Shown piece by piece: positions 34,525 to 44,120 of a stretch of 64,000 nt of DNA. Location of the stretch: contig NZ_CP170544.1 of the NCBI RefSeq assembly GCF_042693015.1, forward strand, positions 3,224,001 through 3,288,000, in the 5' to 3' direction. The notes beneath the pieces were generated by a model. It did no database searches and had not been told where the DNA came from. It was given only the letters and a program-made list of their open reading frames with translations. The stretch's first letter is position 1. Each line of letters begins with the position of its first letter. Source of the stretch: Sphingomonas_E sp042693015. Its GTDB lineage: Bacteria > Pseudomonadota > Alphaproteobacteria > Sphingomonadales > Sphingomonadaceae. A program made the position numbers and the translations under genes.

Positions 34525-34825
34525 ATGAAGATACTAAAGCGATTCTTTGGCACTGCTGACACAACGGCCCAATCACCGGCTCGGAAGGAAAAACCTCCTG
34601 AAACGGCCGACAAGGGCCTGTCGGTCCAAGTCGATCGGCCCATCAAAAGTGTTGCCGAAGATATATTCGATCGCCTCATTCGCCCAGCAGATCGCAGAGA
34701 CCATTGCGCGCAGAGGCGACCCCTCGAGCCTTGTCATTGGAGTCTATGGGCCATGGGGTGACGGGAAAACATCAACGCTGGCGATGGTCAGGGAGTACCT
34801 GTCCAGCCCGATCACCGCCAATTGA
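34525..34825 (+). pseudogene. KAP-family P-loop NTPase, N-terminal remnant
   Basis: The N-terminal start of a KAP NTPase is split over two frames. Frame one reads from the ATG at 34525 through VQVDRPIKSVAEDIFDR; frame two continues with SFAQQIAETIARRGDPSSLV and IGVYGPWGDGKTSTLAMV, which includes a perfect Walker A (GPWGDGKTS). The shift lies near 34673. About 40 bases after the Walker A the homology stops at the 3' end of the convergent autotransporter gene (stop at 34812), so the remaining ~500 or more codons are gone. KAP NTPases occur in mobile and phage-defence contexts. Confidence 0.75.
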
Positions 34826-37800
34826 TGCGGAAACCAAACTTGCCTTCCCAGGCATGGGCATCGCCGTCGAAGCTGGACTCGTAATTGCCCTGCCCGAACA
34901 ACGTGAGGTTCGGCCGGACGAGCATGTTGGTGCCGACGCCGATCTGCCACCAGGTATCGTCCGGGTTGGCGCGGAAGGGAACGTAGCCGTCGGCGGAGGA
35001 GAATTCCGCTTTCGCGTCGCCGAGAAATTCATGCCAGATATTGCCGCGCAGCCAGCCCTGTAAATCGCCATTATGGGCTAACCTCAAGCCGACCCGGCCG
35101 ACCAACGAATCCAGATCACGGAAGCGTATCTGCGCGCCGCCATCGTTGAAGCCGTCGATGTCGAAGCCCTGATAGATGAACTGGGCCTGCGGCTCGAGCC
35201 GCCAATTCTCGTCGAGCACGAAGGGATATCCGCCCTCGGCGGAGAGCGCGATGCTCCAGCCATCAGTCTTGATCTCGCTCATCCGGAAGGAGCGGATGCT
35301 GATGTCGCTCTTCGTCACGTGCCCAACCAGATCGAGATAGGCGCCATCGGGTTCGAAGTGCGTCCAGAAAGCACCCAGCGAATAATTGTCGATGGCAATC
35401 TTGCCGGCGGGGAAACGGAAGCCGAGCAGGTTGTGATCGACGTCGGCGTCGACATTGCCCCAAGTGACGATCAGACCGGCGTGGTCGCGATCGCCAATGC
35501 TGCCGTCCTCACGCACGTCCTGATGACGATAGACGTCGAGGCCCCACTGGAAGGCAAACATGTCGACATCATAGGAAGGGCCGGAATCGGGGAAGAGCGT
35601 CAGCGGCTCTCCCCTCGCCTTGCCGTTGTGGACGATTGCACGACCCCAGGCACCGTTGGTCCATTTGCGTGAATCAGCGAGCGCCGGATTGCCGCGAATC
35701 TGCTCCTCCTCGCCGACCCGCTCGTGGAGCGTGTCGAGGATTTCCCGGCCATAAATGCCCATCACCGCCGGAATGGCTGAATAGACCGATGTCTCCTGCC
35801 GAAAATTGGGCGTCGGCCGTGGCGTTGGAGTGGGTGTTGGCGTCGGCGTGGGTGTCGGCGTTGGCGTTGGCGTCGGCGTTGGCGTCGGTGTGGGCGTCGG
35901 TGTCGGCGTTGGCGTCGGTGTGGGCGTCGGTGTCGGCGTTGGCGTCGGTGTGGGTGTGGGTGTGGGCGTCGGTGTCGGCGTTGGCGTTGGCGTTGGCGTT
36001 GGCGTTGGCGTCGGTGTCGGTGTCGGTGTCGGCGTCGGTGTCGGTGTCGGTGTGGGCGTTGGCGTCGGTGTGGGCGTCGGTGTCGGCGTTGGCGTTGGCG
36101 TTGGCGTTGGCGTTGGCGTTGGCGTTGGCGTTGGCGTTGGCGTTGGCGTTGGCGTCGGCGTCGGTGTCGGTGTCGGTGTCGGCGTCGGTGTCGGTGTCGG
36201 TGTGGGCGTTGGCGTCGGTGTGGGCGTCGGTGTCGGCGTTGGCGTTGGCGTTGGCGTTGGCGTTGGCGTTGGCGTCGGTGTCGGCGTTGGCGTTGGCGTT
36301 GGCGTTGGCGTTGGCGTTGGCGTTGGCGTTGGCGTTGGCGTTGGCGTTGGCGTCGGTGTGGGCGTTGGTGTCGGTGTCGGTGTCGGTGTCGGTGTCAAGG
36401 TGTTACGAAGAAACCAGCTGTCGGGAGCGCTTCCGTCAACGCTGCCGCGATAAAGTAGATAATCATAGGGGCCGGCGATCACGACATTGGCCAATGCAAA
36501 TGCGCCTGTCTCCGTTGTAGCCGCGTTGATCGCATCCACGACAAGGATACCGTTGCCCGTGGTCAGTGCGCCAAGGCCGCCGCTGTTTGTGATGCGCAAG
36601 CGCGTGCTGCCCGTTCCCCCGCCACCATCGATCACCAGGAGATCGGATGGCGCACCATCGCCTTCGAGAAAGGTATTCAGCCCAATCAGCCCGCCCGCCC
36701 CCATATAGTTGACGGTCGTCAGCGTCTTGTAGCTGGCCAATGATGCCGGATCACCGGCTGGCGCCGAATAGAATATGCTGCTCTGGATATTGGCAAGACG
36801 GGTCAAGTTGGAACTACCCGTCATGTCCCATACACTATGCTCGTTCATCGTCACGTCGGACACGCTGCCTGTAATGGTCGTCGCAGCGCCTGTGACGGCC
36901 GAGGCAAATATTGTGATCGTGGCGGCTCCTGGCAGCGCCAGCGGGACCATCAACTGTTGATCGCTCGCCAGCGCCGTGAGCGGAGTCTCGTCGATTTCGT
37001 TCGGAAAACCCAGCACGGGCGGCAGAGTGAGGAGCGGCGGGAAGTCGTCGAGACTGCCGACCAGCAACCACTGGGCATTGCCGCCCTCAGCCACCGGCCG
37101 TCCGACGACCGAGCGCGTAAAGGAGATCTGCGCTGCACCGGCTATACCGACGGTCGTGCCTTGCGCGTTTATGAGACGACTGTCGGTGAAACTCGCGGTG
37201 GCGGGCGCCAACTCACCCACGGCAAAAAGCGCCATTGCCCCACCACCGGTGGCTGTCACGTCGACATCACCGGCCGTAAGCCGGGCGCCATTCTGCACCA
37301 GAGTGCCGTGGGCCGACGAACCACTTGTCGTCACGGTCATGCCATCCAGCGTGACGCTCGTCGGTTCGGCGCGCGGGTCAGCGACGACCGCATCGTCATA
37401 ATATCGCGCCTGGACGCCATAGGCGCCCGCGCCACTGGTCGTGACGGTTCCTTGCCGTGCAGCGAGCACTGCACCACCGATAGCGCGCAGGCCTGTGGCA
37501 CTGATGCCGGTGGTCGTGATCGATCCGCCCGTCAGGTCCATGGTCGCAGTGGCAGAGTGAAAATCACGCGATACATAGGCGCCATAGGCGCGTTGGCCCT
37601 GCGTCGAGACGGTCACATCCGTTCCGGTCAGATCGACCAGAAACTGCGTGCCTTCCTGATCGATGCCCGCATAAAGCCCGATCGCGGCCAAACCCGTGGT
37701 CGACACATCGTTGCCATTCAGCAAGACGATGCCGCCGTCGTCGGCTACAACTGCAAACCCCTCGACCCCACGGGTCGTGATCGACGTATCCGTCGCATGC

Positions 37801-40028
37801 AGCACGCCGCCGGGATTGAAAGCGGTTAGGCCCGACGGACGACGCGCATTGGCCGTAAACGGGTTTTCCGGTTCACCCTCGGTCACGATCGAACCGCCGG
37901 TCAGCGTAACCAGGCTGTTGCCGACTGACGCTACGCCATAGGACCGGCCGTTGCCCGTTGTCCTGATGGCGACGTTGTTGGCTAGAATCGTCGCGCCACC
38001 GGCTTCGAGCGCCGCCGAATTGATGCCGCCGGTCGTGACCGAACCTACGGTCAGACTGGCGGTGGAGCCGCCAACGGCCCGCAATCCGGCAGCCGTCGGG
38101 CCGGTCGCGGTGATATTGGTGTTCGATGCACTGAACTGCGCCGCTACCGTGTCGGCAGCCAGCCCGACATTCACCGCCGTCACTACGGCCATGAGACTGC
38201 TGTCGGCCAGGTCGACTACCCCACCGTTCTGGACGTCGACCGCGTTGGCCGCTGCATTGCCTTGCGTCCAACTGGTCGAGACTGCCAGATTGCGGCCATC
38301 GATCCGCGATCCGCTTCCTTCAGCATGCAGGCCATCGCCTCGCGCACCCGATGTCGTGATCGAAACGCCATCCAGTTCCATCTGTCCACCGGATCGAACA
38401 TCGGCCGCGGCGGCGTTGAGTGCTTCGCCCTGACCTCCTCCAGTTGTGCTAAGCGCCCCGTTGGTCAGCATTACGGTTGCGCCATCCTCGGCCCGCGCCG
38501 CGTTGGAGTTCAAACCACCGGCGCTGATCGCGATGCCAGCCGCTTCGATTTTGCTGCCGCTGCCAGTTGCGATCAGCGCATGGCTGACGGCCGCCGATGT
38601 CGTCAGACTACCGCCACCAGTGAGCGAGATTTCCGCGCCGGCCTCGGCCCGCGCGCCGCTTGCCGCACCCGCGGTCGTGGCGACAGTAAGGTTCGAGCCG
38701 GTGATGGAACTGTCGGCTCCGATGGCGAACAGGGCATGCGCATTGGCGCCGGTTGTGCCCAAGGTCGTATCAGCCAACGCAATCACGGCGCCATCCTCGG
38801 CGCGCGCGGCATTGGCGAAAGTCCCCGCCGTAGTTACGGAGATGCCATTTGCCTCTATCCGGCTTGCCGCTCCGATGGCGGTCAGGCCGTGGCTGCCGGT
38901 GTTCGGTGGCAGGGAGGCGGCAGATGATGCCGCCCCCGTCGTGCTCACCGTTGCGCTGTCGCCCAGCGTAATGAGCGCACCCCCTTCGGCCCGAACGCCA
39001 AATGATCCGCGCGATGTGGTGGTGACGGATCCACCGGAGAGGGAGATCGAACTGCCCGCGCCCATCGCGACCAGCCCATGGTTGGAGAAGCTCGTCGTCC
39101 CGCTGTTGCCGCCCTGCACGAGGACGGTCGTGTCCATCAGGGCGATGTCACCGCCGTTTGACGCGTGAACGGCGACCATGTCGCTGGCGGCTGTCGTCCC
39201 GGCGCCCATCGTCAGCGTGCCCGCGCTCATACTGATCTTGCTGGCCGTTCCCGTACCGTCGGCGCCTGTAGCCATCAGCCCACGCTGACCGTTCGCGCTT
39301 GTCGTCGTACTTACCGATGCCGAGAAGATCCGGACTTCACCGCCAGCTTCGGCGTGGACGACGGTCGAACCTCTCGACACGGTGCTCACCGAACCGTGAG
39401 ACATGTCGATCACGCTGTCCTGGCCGGTGACTAGAAGTCCGTCATTGCCAGCGCCTGTGGCACCGCCACGCGTGCTGATCGCGCTGCTGGTCAGCGTGAC
39501 GAGGCCGCCAGCCGCCGCACGCACGGCCAGAAGATTGTTGATGACCGTTGTACCCGTGCCCATGGAAACGGACCCGCCCAGAAAACTGAGCTGGCTTCCG
39601 GCGCCGGTTGCAACGATTCCCGTCTGACCGGTGCTGGCCGCAGCGGTAGTGGACGAAGTCTTGACCGTGCTGTCAGTGAGGAAGATTGTGCCGTCAGAAG
39701 CCGCCACGGCGCCAGTGGTTCCGGCAGCGCCCAGATTGATCGTTACGGTGTCGCCATTGACCTGCCCCTGGCTGCCGCTTGCGCTGACCCCTGTGGCACT
39801 CGACGTCGAAACCGGAATCGTGGCACCGGTGGTTATCGTGCATGTCGTCCCCACAACCGCAAACGTGGCAGGGCAAGTCTGAGCATGCGTGAGTGTTGGG
39901 AGGAAGATCGCACCGCTGATCGCGGTCGTTGATGTGCCCAACAAGAAACGCGCGAATTTCGTCGCCCCCGCACGCGAAACCCGGGAAGGTGTCGAACGAT
40001 CAAACCATGCGCACCGTTTGCTGAGCAT
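34812..40028 (-). CDS. Giant autotransporter (type Va) with (PT)n linker
   Basis: 1738 aa. A long basic signal peptide (~49 aa, ending PTLTHAQ) is followed by a passenger of ~1150 residues made of diverged 45-50-aa units, each with AxGxGSxI, VTTxG and RAEDGAxIxL-type motifs, typical of a right-handed beta-helix. Residues ~1210-1406 are an uninterrupted Pro-Thr repeat. The last ~290 residues form an autotransporter beta-barrel (VYSAIPAVMGIYGREILDTL at its start, FGFRINWR at the end). GGAGG precedes the ATG. It is exported to the cell surface, probably as an adhesin. Its 3' end marks the junction with the truncated KAP gene. Confidence 0.9.
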   Translation of the reverse strand: MLSKRCAWFDRSTPSRVSRAGATKFARFLLGTSTTAISGAIFLPTLTHAQTCPATFAVVGTTCTITTGATIPVSTSSATGVSASGSQGQVNGDTVTINLGAAGTTGAVAASDGTIFLTDSTVKTSSTTAAASTGQTGIVATGAGSQLSFLGGSVSMGTGTTVINNLLAVRAAAGGLVTLTSSAISTRGGATGAGNDGLLVTGQDSVIDMSHGSVSTVSRGSTVVHAEAGGEVRIFSASVSTTTSANGQRGLMATGADGTGTASKISMSAGTLTMGAGTTAASDMVAVHASNGGDIALMDTTVLVQGGNSGTTSFSNHGLVAMGAGSSISLSGGSVTTTSRGSFGVRAEGGALITLGDSATVSTTGAASSAASLPPNTGSHGLTAIGAASRIEANGISVTTAGTFANAARAEDGAVIALADTTLGTTGANAHALFAIGADSSITGSNLTVATTAGAASGARAEAGAEISLTGGGSLTTSAAVSHALIATGSGSKIEAAGIAISAGGLNSNAARAEDGATVMLTNGALSTTGGGQGEALNAAAADVRSGGQMELDGVSITTSGARGDGLHAEGSGSRIDGRNLAVSTSWTQGNAAANAVDVQNGGVVDLADSSLMAVVTAVNVGLAADTVAAQFSASNTNITATGPTAAGLRAVGGSTASLTVGSVTTGGINSAALEAGGATILANNVAIRTTGNGRSYGVASVGNSLVTLTGGSIVTEGEPENPFTANARRPSGLTAFNPGGVLHATDTSITTRGVEGFAVVADDGGIVLLNGNDVSTTGLAAIGLYAGIDQEGTQFLVDLTGTDVTVSTQGQRAYGAYVSRDFHSATATMDLTGGSITTTGISATGLRAIGGAVLAARQGTVTTSGAGAYGVQARYYDDAVVADPRAEPTSVTLDGMTVTTSGSSAHGTLVQNGARLTAGDVDVTATGGGAMALFAVGELAPATASFTDSRLINAQGTTVGIAGAAQISFTRSVVGRPVAEGGNAQWLLVGSLDDFPPLLTLPPVLGFPNEIDETPLTALASDQQLMVPLALPGAATITIFASAVTGAATTITGSVSDVTMNEHSVWDMTGSSNLTRLANIQSSIFYSAPAGDPASLASYKTLTTVNYMGAGGLIGLNTFLEGDGAPSDLLVIDGGGGTGSTRLRITNSGGLGALTTGNGILVVDAINAATTETGAFALANVVIAGPYDYLLYRGSVDGSAPDSWFLRNTLTPTPTPTPTPTPTPTPTPTPTPTPTPTPTPTPTPTPTPTPTPTPTPTPTPTPTPTPTPTPTPTPTPTPTPTPTPTPTPTPTPTPTPTPTPTPTPTPTPTPTPTPTPTPTPTPTPTPTPTPTPTPTPTPTPTPTPTPTPTPTPTPTPTPTPTPTPTPTPTPTPTPTPTPTPTPTPTPTPTPTPTPTPTPTPTPRPTPNFRQETSVYSAIPAVMGIYGREILDTLHERVGEEEQIRGNPALADSRKWTNGAWGRAIVHNGKARGEPLTLFPDSGPSYDVDMFAFQWGLDVYRHQDVREDGSIGDRDHAGLIVTWGNVDADVDHNLLGFRFPAGKIAIDNYSLGAFWTHFEPDGAYLDLVGHVTKSDISIRSFRMSEIKTDGWSIALSAEGGYPFVLDENWRLEPQAQFIYQGFDIDGFNDGGAQIRFRDLDSLVGRVGLRLAHNGDLQGWLRGNIWHEFLGDAKAEFSSADGYVPFRANPDDTWWQIGVGTNMLVRPNLTLFGQGNYESSFDGDAHAWEGKFGFRINWR
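35808..36400 (-). repeat. 593-bp degenerate 6-bp tandem repeat encoding (PT)n
   Basis: About 197 codons of alternating Thr and Pro in the autotransporter gene. Higher-order structure is present: 36011-36120 is identical to 36161-36270, an exact 150-bp offset, so the array grew by larger segment duplication as well as slippage. On the plus strand it reads as a meaningless Gly-Val frame. Confidence 0.95.
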
Positions 40029-40218
40029 TAACGCCTCCGCGCGTCGGGCGGCGCTGATGTGTCATCAAATCGAACAAAAACTCAATTTGGGACAATTACC
40101 TAGTCAATTTCCCCGAGCTATGGGCGCCTTGTTGCCTGCTACTGCACACTTGTCGCAAATGTAGCCGAGGGGCCTGCTCACCGGGCGTATGAAACCGCCC
40201 ACCGTTGAGCCTTAACGA

Positions 40219-40250
40219 AGACCGGTAATGGGCAGTTGAAATCGAGCTCT
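40219..40250. repeat. Degenerate interspersed repeat, partial copy
   Basis: ACCGGTAATGGGCAGTTGAA followed by ATCGAGCTC resembles the right half of the copy at 55595 (CTAATGGGCAGGCGAATTCG, then AGCC). It lies in the intergenic space upstream of the autotransporter. Confidence 0.45.
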
Positions 40251-40289
40251 GGATGCCGACTATCGGCGAAATCAGCAGCACACCGCTTC

Positions 40290-41864
40290 TTAGGGACTTT
40301 GCGGCGTGAAGCGCAGGTCCTGATAATCGAAGCTGAAATCGGCGATGGGTGACACCGGCTTCATCGTGATCTGCGCCACCTTGCCATCCGCATCGAGTGC
40401 GAAGATGAGATAGGCAGCCTCGATCGCGGGGTCGTCGAAGCGCGCGATGAAGCTGTCATATTGCCAATGTTCGAGATGGCCCTTCATGCCGGGCGTTGGC
40501 GTGAAATCGACAGTCAGGTCCTTGCCGTCCTTGCCGATGATCAGTTCGCCATACCAGGGATCGCTGAAACGCCCCGCATAGCGATCGAGTGAAAGCGAGG
40601 GGCCGACAGCGGCGGGCGACGCGGCCTTCTGCCGGATCGCGACCTGCGCGTCGGCGATCCGCGCCCGGCGATAGGCACCGAACTTGGCCGGCCAATCCTG
40701 TTTGGGCAGCCCGAGATAATGGTCGAGCAGCTCGTACATCAGCCCGAAGCGTGGCTCGATCTCCTCGGCATTGAGCTCGATCGCGAAGCCGACATTCTTT
40801 TCCGGGATCAGCACGACGACCGATGTGAAGCCGAACAGGCCGCCTGCGTGCCACAGGATCTTCGTGCCGCGATAGTCGCGCACCTCCCATCCGAGCGCAT
40901 AAGCCTGGAATTGCGGTGCAGTGCCCTGGATCGGCGCGGGAGGTGTCGCGAGCGGCATCGGTGTCACCGGCGCCCACATCTCGCGCGATGCTTCCTTGCT
41001 AAACAGTCTTCCGCCCTCCGGTGTCGCACCGTTCGCGAGCTGGATCTGCAGCCAGCGCGCCATATCGTTCGCACTCATCGCCAGCAGCCCGGCGGGTGCC
41101 GAGGCGCGGGCAAGCTGGTCACGCTCGTCCAGCAGCTTCTGTGGCCCGTCGCCGCGCACCGGGCCACCGACACGGCCATGCGGCTGGGCGCGGTTGGGAT
41201 TGCCGAAACGATGCTGGTCGTCCGCGGCGGCGTGAGCCAGGCCGGCGGGAGTGAAGACATGCTCGCGCATATAATCTTCCCAGCTCTGCCCGCTGACCAC
41301 CTCGGTCAGCCGGCCGGCGACGACATAGAGGATATTGTCATAGGCATAGCCGCTGCGGAAGCTCGTCGCCGGCTTGAGATAGCGGAGCCTGCGGACCACC
41401 TCCTCGCGCGACCGATTGCCGCGCGGGATGACGAGCAAATCACCGGCTCCGAGCCCGAGCCCGCTGCGATGGACGAGAAGATCGCGCACCGTCATCTCGC
41501 GCGTGACCCAGGGATCATACATCTGGAAGTCGGGCAGATGATCGACGACCTTATCATCCCATTTAAGCTTGCCCGCGTCGACCAGCGTGGCGAGCGCCGC
41601 GGCCGTGAACGCCTTGCCGGTGGACCCGATCATGAAGATGGTGTCGGCGTCGACCTTCTCGGGCGCACCCTGCTTGCGCACGCCATAGCCCTTGGCATGC
41701 ACCACCTTGCCATCCTCGACGATCGCGATCGCGATGCCCGGCGTGCCGGTCTGCTGGCGGAGCTGCTCCACCCTGGCTTCGAAATCCCTGGGCACCTCGG
41801 CGTGCGCCATCGGCATGGTCAGGGCCACGATCGGCAGGGCCGCGAGCATGATGCGTGATTTCAT
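40290..41864 (-). CDS. Exported serine hydrolase (beta-lactamase/class C family) with DUF3471-like C-terminus
   Basis: 524 aa. Signal peptide MLAALPIVALTMPMAHA. The class C beta-lactamase/peptidase fold is shown by SxxK in GSTGKAF (~residue 81), YxN in YAYDN (~residue 175), and HAGG near residue 340. The last ~110 residues form a small lipocalin-like extension (LSLDRYAGRFSDPWYGEL) seen in many members. TGGAGACCG precedes the ATG. It lies 40 bp downstream of another serine hydrolase in the same direction, so the two are probably co-transcribed. It is periplasmic; the substrate may be a peptide, ester or D-amino-acid compound. Confidence 0.9.
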   Translation of the reverse strand: MKSRIMLAALPIVALTMPMAHAEVPRDFEARVEQLRQQTGTPGIAIAIVEDGKVVHAKGYGVRKQGAPEKVDADTIFMIGSTGKAFTAAALATLVDAGKLKWDDKVVDHLPDFQMYDPWVTREMTVRDLLVHRSGLGLGAGDLLVIPRGNRSREEVVRRLRYLKPATSFRSGYAYDNILYVVAGRLTEVVSGQSWEDYMREHVFTPAGLAHAAADDQHRFGNPNRAQPHGRVGGPVRGDGPQKLLDERDQLARASAPAGLLAMSANDMARWLQIQLANGATPEGGRLFSKEASREMWAPVTPMPLATPPAPIQGTAPQFQAYALGWEVRDYRGTKILWHAGGLFGFTSVVVLIPEKNVGFAIELNAEEIEPRFGLMYELLDHYLGLPKQDWPAKFGAYRRARIADAQVAIRQKAASPAAVGPSLSLDRYAGRFSDPWYGELIIGKDGKDLTVDFTPTPGMKGHLEHWQYDSFIARFDDPAIEAAYLIFALDADGKVAQITMKPVSPIADFSFDYQDLRFTPQSP

Positions 41865-41904
41865 ACGGTCTCCAAATGGAATGCGGTGACGACCGGCAGA
41901 TCGA

Positions 41905-44001
41905 TCAATAGTTGAGGGTGAAGTCCATCAGGCCGCCAACATAGGCGATCCAGACTGTGCCGAGCAGGGCCAAAGCGAGGAGCATGCTGCCGGCCTTGAA
42001 CACCCAACGCCGTTGCGAACGAACGGACAGCCACGCGTTCCACACACCAAGAACGGCACCCGCGATCGGCACGATGGCCGCTACCTGAAGCAGCCGGATG
42101 ACCGGATCGAGCGCGCTTGTGTAGAAGGCGACGTCGCTGCTCAGGATCGGCTTGAGGATCAGGAACCAGCCGGTGAGATAAGCGAGGTCCGCCACCGTCG
42201 CGATCCGCGTCAGCCTGCGGATCAGCAGCGGCCGGCCGCTCAGGCTCGGCGGCTGGCGATAATATCGGCGCGACACCTCGGCAGCGAGCCAGGCAAAGGC
42301 GGCAACGATCAGGGTGAGAAGCGCGAACAGGAAGATCGGCAGATTGACACCGGAGTTTCGCTTCAGCGGCACCGCCTGCAGCACGCCGGCCGGGTTGCGC
42401 CCGTCGACGATCGTCTTCGTCCCTTCCACATATGCGAGTTGGAGGAGACGATCACCTCCGACCTCGCGCCAGACGTGGGGCGCGATTTCGCGGAAGCTCT
42501 TGTCGGGCGCGGACGACAGGCTGATCGTGTTGTCGGGATTGACGCTGACAACCACCTGTCCCTGCAGGACGTAGAACAGGCTCATGAAGCCGGATTGCAC
42601 CCGCCGCGAGCTTTCATAACGGCCCTCGATCTCCTGCGCGTGCGCCTTGGCTGTCGACAGGGTGGGGGCTTCGGCCGCGGGCGGCGCAGGGAAATAGCGG
42701 TCCATGAAGGCGGTCATGAAGCGCTCCCTGATGCCGTAGGCCGCATCCGCTTCGCCACGGCTGTTAAAGCTGATGAACACGCCCACGCGCTCCTGAGGGA
42801 TGATCTGCAGGTCGCTGTGGAAGAGAACGGAATCACCACCATGCTCGAGGACGGTCCGGCCGTTGCGCTGGCCGAGGAAGAAGCCGTGCGCCATCGTATC
42901 GAACCCGGCCGGCAGGACGACACTGGGGCTGTGCATCAGACGTACCGTTTCGGGCCGCAGAATCTGGCCCGCGCCCACGCGGCCATCCTGAAGATGGGCC
43001 AGCAGGAATCGGGCCATGTCTTCCGCCGTGGCGCTCAACGCGCCGGCGGGGGACTGGGAGAGCAATTCGAAGGCATGCGGCGTATTGGCGGCGCTGTAAT
43101 AGCCCTTGGACATGTGCGGCGCGAGCGACGACGGCAGCGGCTGGACAAAGGTCGAATGGTTCATGCCGACAGGGGCCAGAATATGGCGCGCGACATAATC
43201 GGCCAGTGGCTCGCCCGAAACCCGCTGAACGATATAGCCGGCCAGCGCCGTTCCATAGTTCGAGTAAGCCGGCACCGTGCCGGGGCGATAGAGCACAGGC
43301 CGTTGATGCTGCTTGAGCGCATCCCCGAGCGACTGCATCTGCTTCGGATCGGTGACGAGGACGTCCTTGAGCCCCTCTTCGAAGCCCGCCCTGTGCGTCA
43401 TCAGGTCATTGATCGTGATCGGGCGACCGAAGGGTTCGGGCACCTTGAAGTCGAGATAGCGGTTCACGTCGGCGTTCAGGTCGATCTTGCCCTGCTCGAC
43501 GAGTTGCATGACAGCCGTCCATGTGAACAGTTTGGCCACCGAGCCGGGACGGACAAGCGTCCGCTGCCCATCCATTGGCGTCTTGCGCGCCATGTCCGCA
43601 TAGCCATAGCCTTTGACCAGCAGTATCTGGCCGTCCTTGACCACCGACACCACGGCGCCAGCGACCTTCCCTTGCTGGAGGGTGGCGGGAATCATACCGT
43701 CGAGCCAGCTTTCGAGATCCGATGCCTGGAGCGGATGCACCCGTTGCGGCGCCGGCGCGGGACTATCGGCCTTACGTTGCGCGGAGATCGGCGGGGCCAG
43801 CGGCGCCGGCTGCGGTTGCTGCGAAACAGCCGGGCCGGCCATGCCAGTCATCCCGCAAAGCGCGAGTATCTGAAGAAGGCCGGAAGCGCGCATCGTCCGG
43901 AGGCGGGTCGATAACCGGGCCACGGCCCGTCGAGCGCCCTGCATGGCAGGCCCCCATGCTTGTCCGGCAGCGGACGTCCTGCCATCCTGGATCACGATCA
44001 T
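41905..44001 (-). CDS. Exported serine hydrolase with C-terminal membrane domain
   Basis: 698 aa. An N-terminal hydrophobic signal (SGLLQILALCGMTGMAGPAV) is followed by a class C-type domain: SxxK in PGSVAKLF (~residue 154), YxN in YSNYG (~residue 247), and HGGD near residue 395. The last ~180 residues contain four to five membrane helices (LPIFLFALLTLIVAAFAWLA, AYLTGWFLILKPIL and others). AAGGAGAAG precedes the ATG. It is divergent from the TetR gene at 44121, with a palindrome between, so the hydrolase pair is probably under TetR control. The substrate is unknown. Confidence 0.88.
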   Translation of the reverse strand: MIVIQDGRTSAAGQAWGPAMQGARRAVARLSTRLRTMRASGLLQILALCGMTGMAGPAVSQQPQPAPLAPPISAQRKADSPAPAPQRVHPLQASDLESWLDGMIPATLQQGKVAGAVVSVVKDGQILLVKGYGYADMARKTPMDGQRTLVRPGSVAKLFTWTAVMQLVEQGKIDLNADVNRYLDFKVPEPFGRPITINDLMTHRAGFEEGLKDVLVTDPKQMQSLGDALKQHQRPVLYRPGTVPAYSNYGTALAGYIVQRVSGEPLADYVARHILAPVGMNHSTFVQPLPSSLAPHMSKGYYSAANTPHAFELLSQSPAGALSATAEDMARFLLAHLQDGRVGAGQILRPETVRLMHSPSVVLPAGFDTMAHGFFLGQRNGRTVLEHGGDSVLFHSDLQIIPQERVGVFISFNSRGEADAAYGIRERFMTAFMDRYFPAPPAAEAPTLSTAKAHAQEIEGRYESSRRVQSGFMSLFYVLQGQVVVSVNPDNTISLSSAPDKSFREIAPHVWREVGGDRLLQLAYVEGTKTIVDGRNPAGVLQAVPLKRNSGVNLPIFLFALLTLIVAAFAWLAAEVSRRYYRQPPSLSGRPLLIRRLTRIATVADLAYLTGWFLILKPILSSDVAFYTSALDPVIRLLQVAAIVPIAGAVLGVWNAWLSVRSQRRWVFKAGSMLLALALLGTVWIAYVGGLMDFTLNY

Positions 44002-44046
44002 GGCACTTCTCCTTGGACAGCGGGTGCTGGCCAGTGATACAAAGAA

Positions 44047-44060
44047 AATGAACGTTCATT
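44047..44060. promoter_or_regulatory. Perfect palindrome AATGAACGTTCATT, candidate TetR operator
   Basis: A 14-bp perfect palindrome flanked by A- and T-runs, midway between the serine-hydrolase start (44001) and the TetR start (44121). ATGAACGTTCAT is a common form of TetR/AcrR operator. Confidence 0.65.
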
Positions 44061-44120
44061 CTTTTTAAGGCGATTGTCAAGGGTGTATTGCACGCATATG
44101 ACACGTGATGAGGGCCGCTG

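Noticed and set aside
35808..36400. Regular short repeats that might suggest a CRISPR array
   Set aside because: The period is 6 bp with codon structure, no spacers, and it lies inside the autotransporter frame.
35806..36453. Long open frame of pure Gly-Val on the plus strand (and a similar one at 26307-26954 on the minus strand)
   Set aside because: These are the antisense reading of the (PT)n-coding repeats. The real genes on the other strand have signal peptides, domains and ribosome sites.
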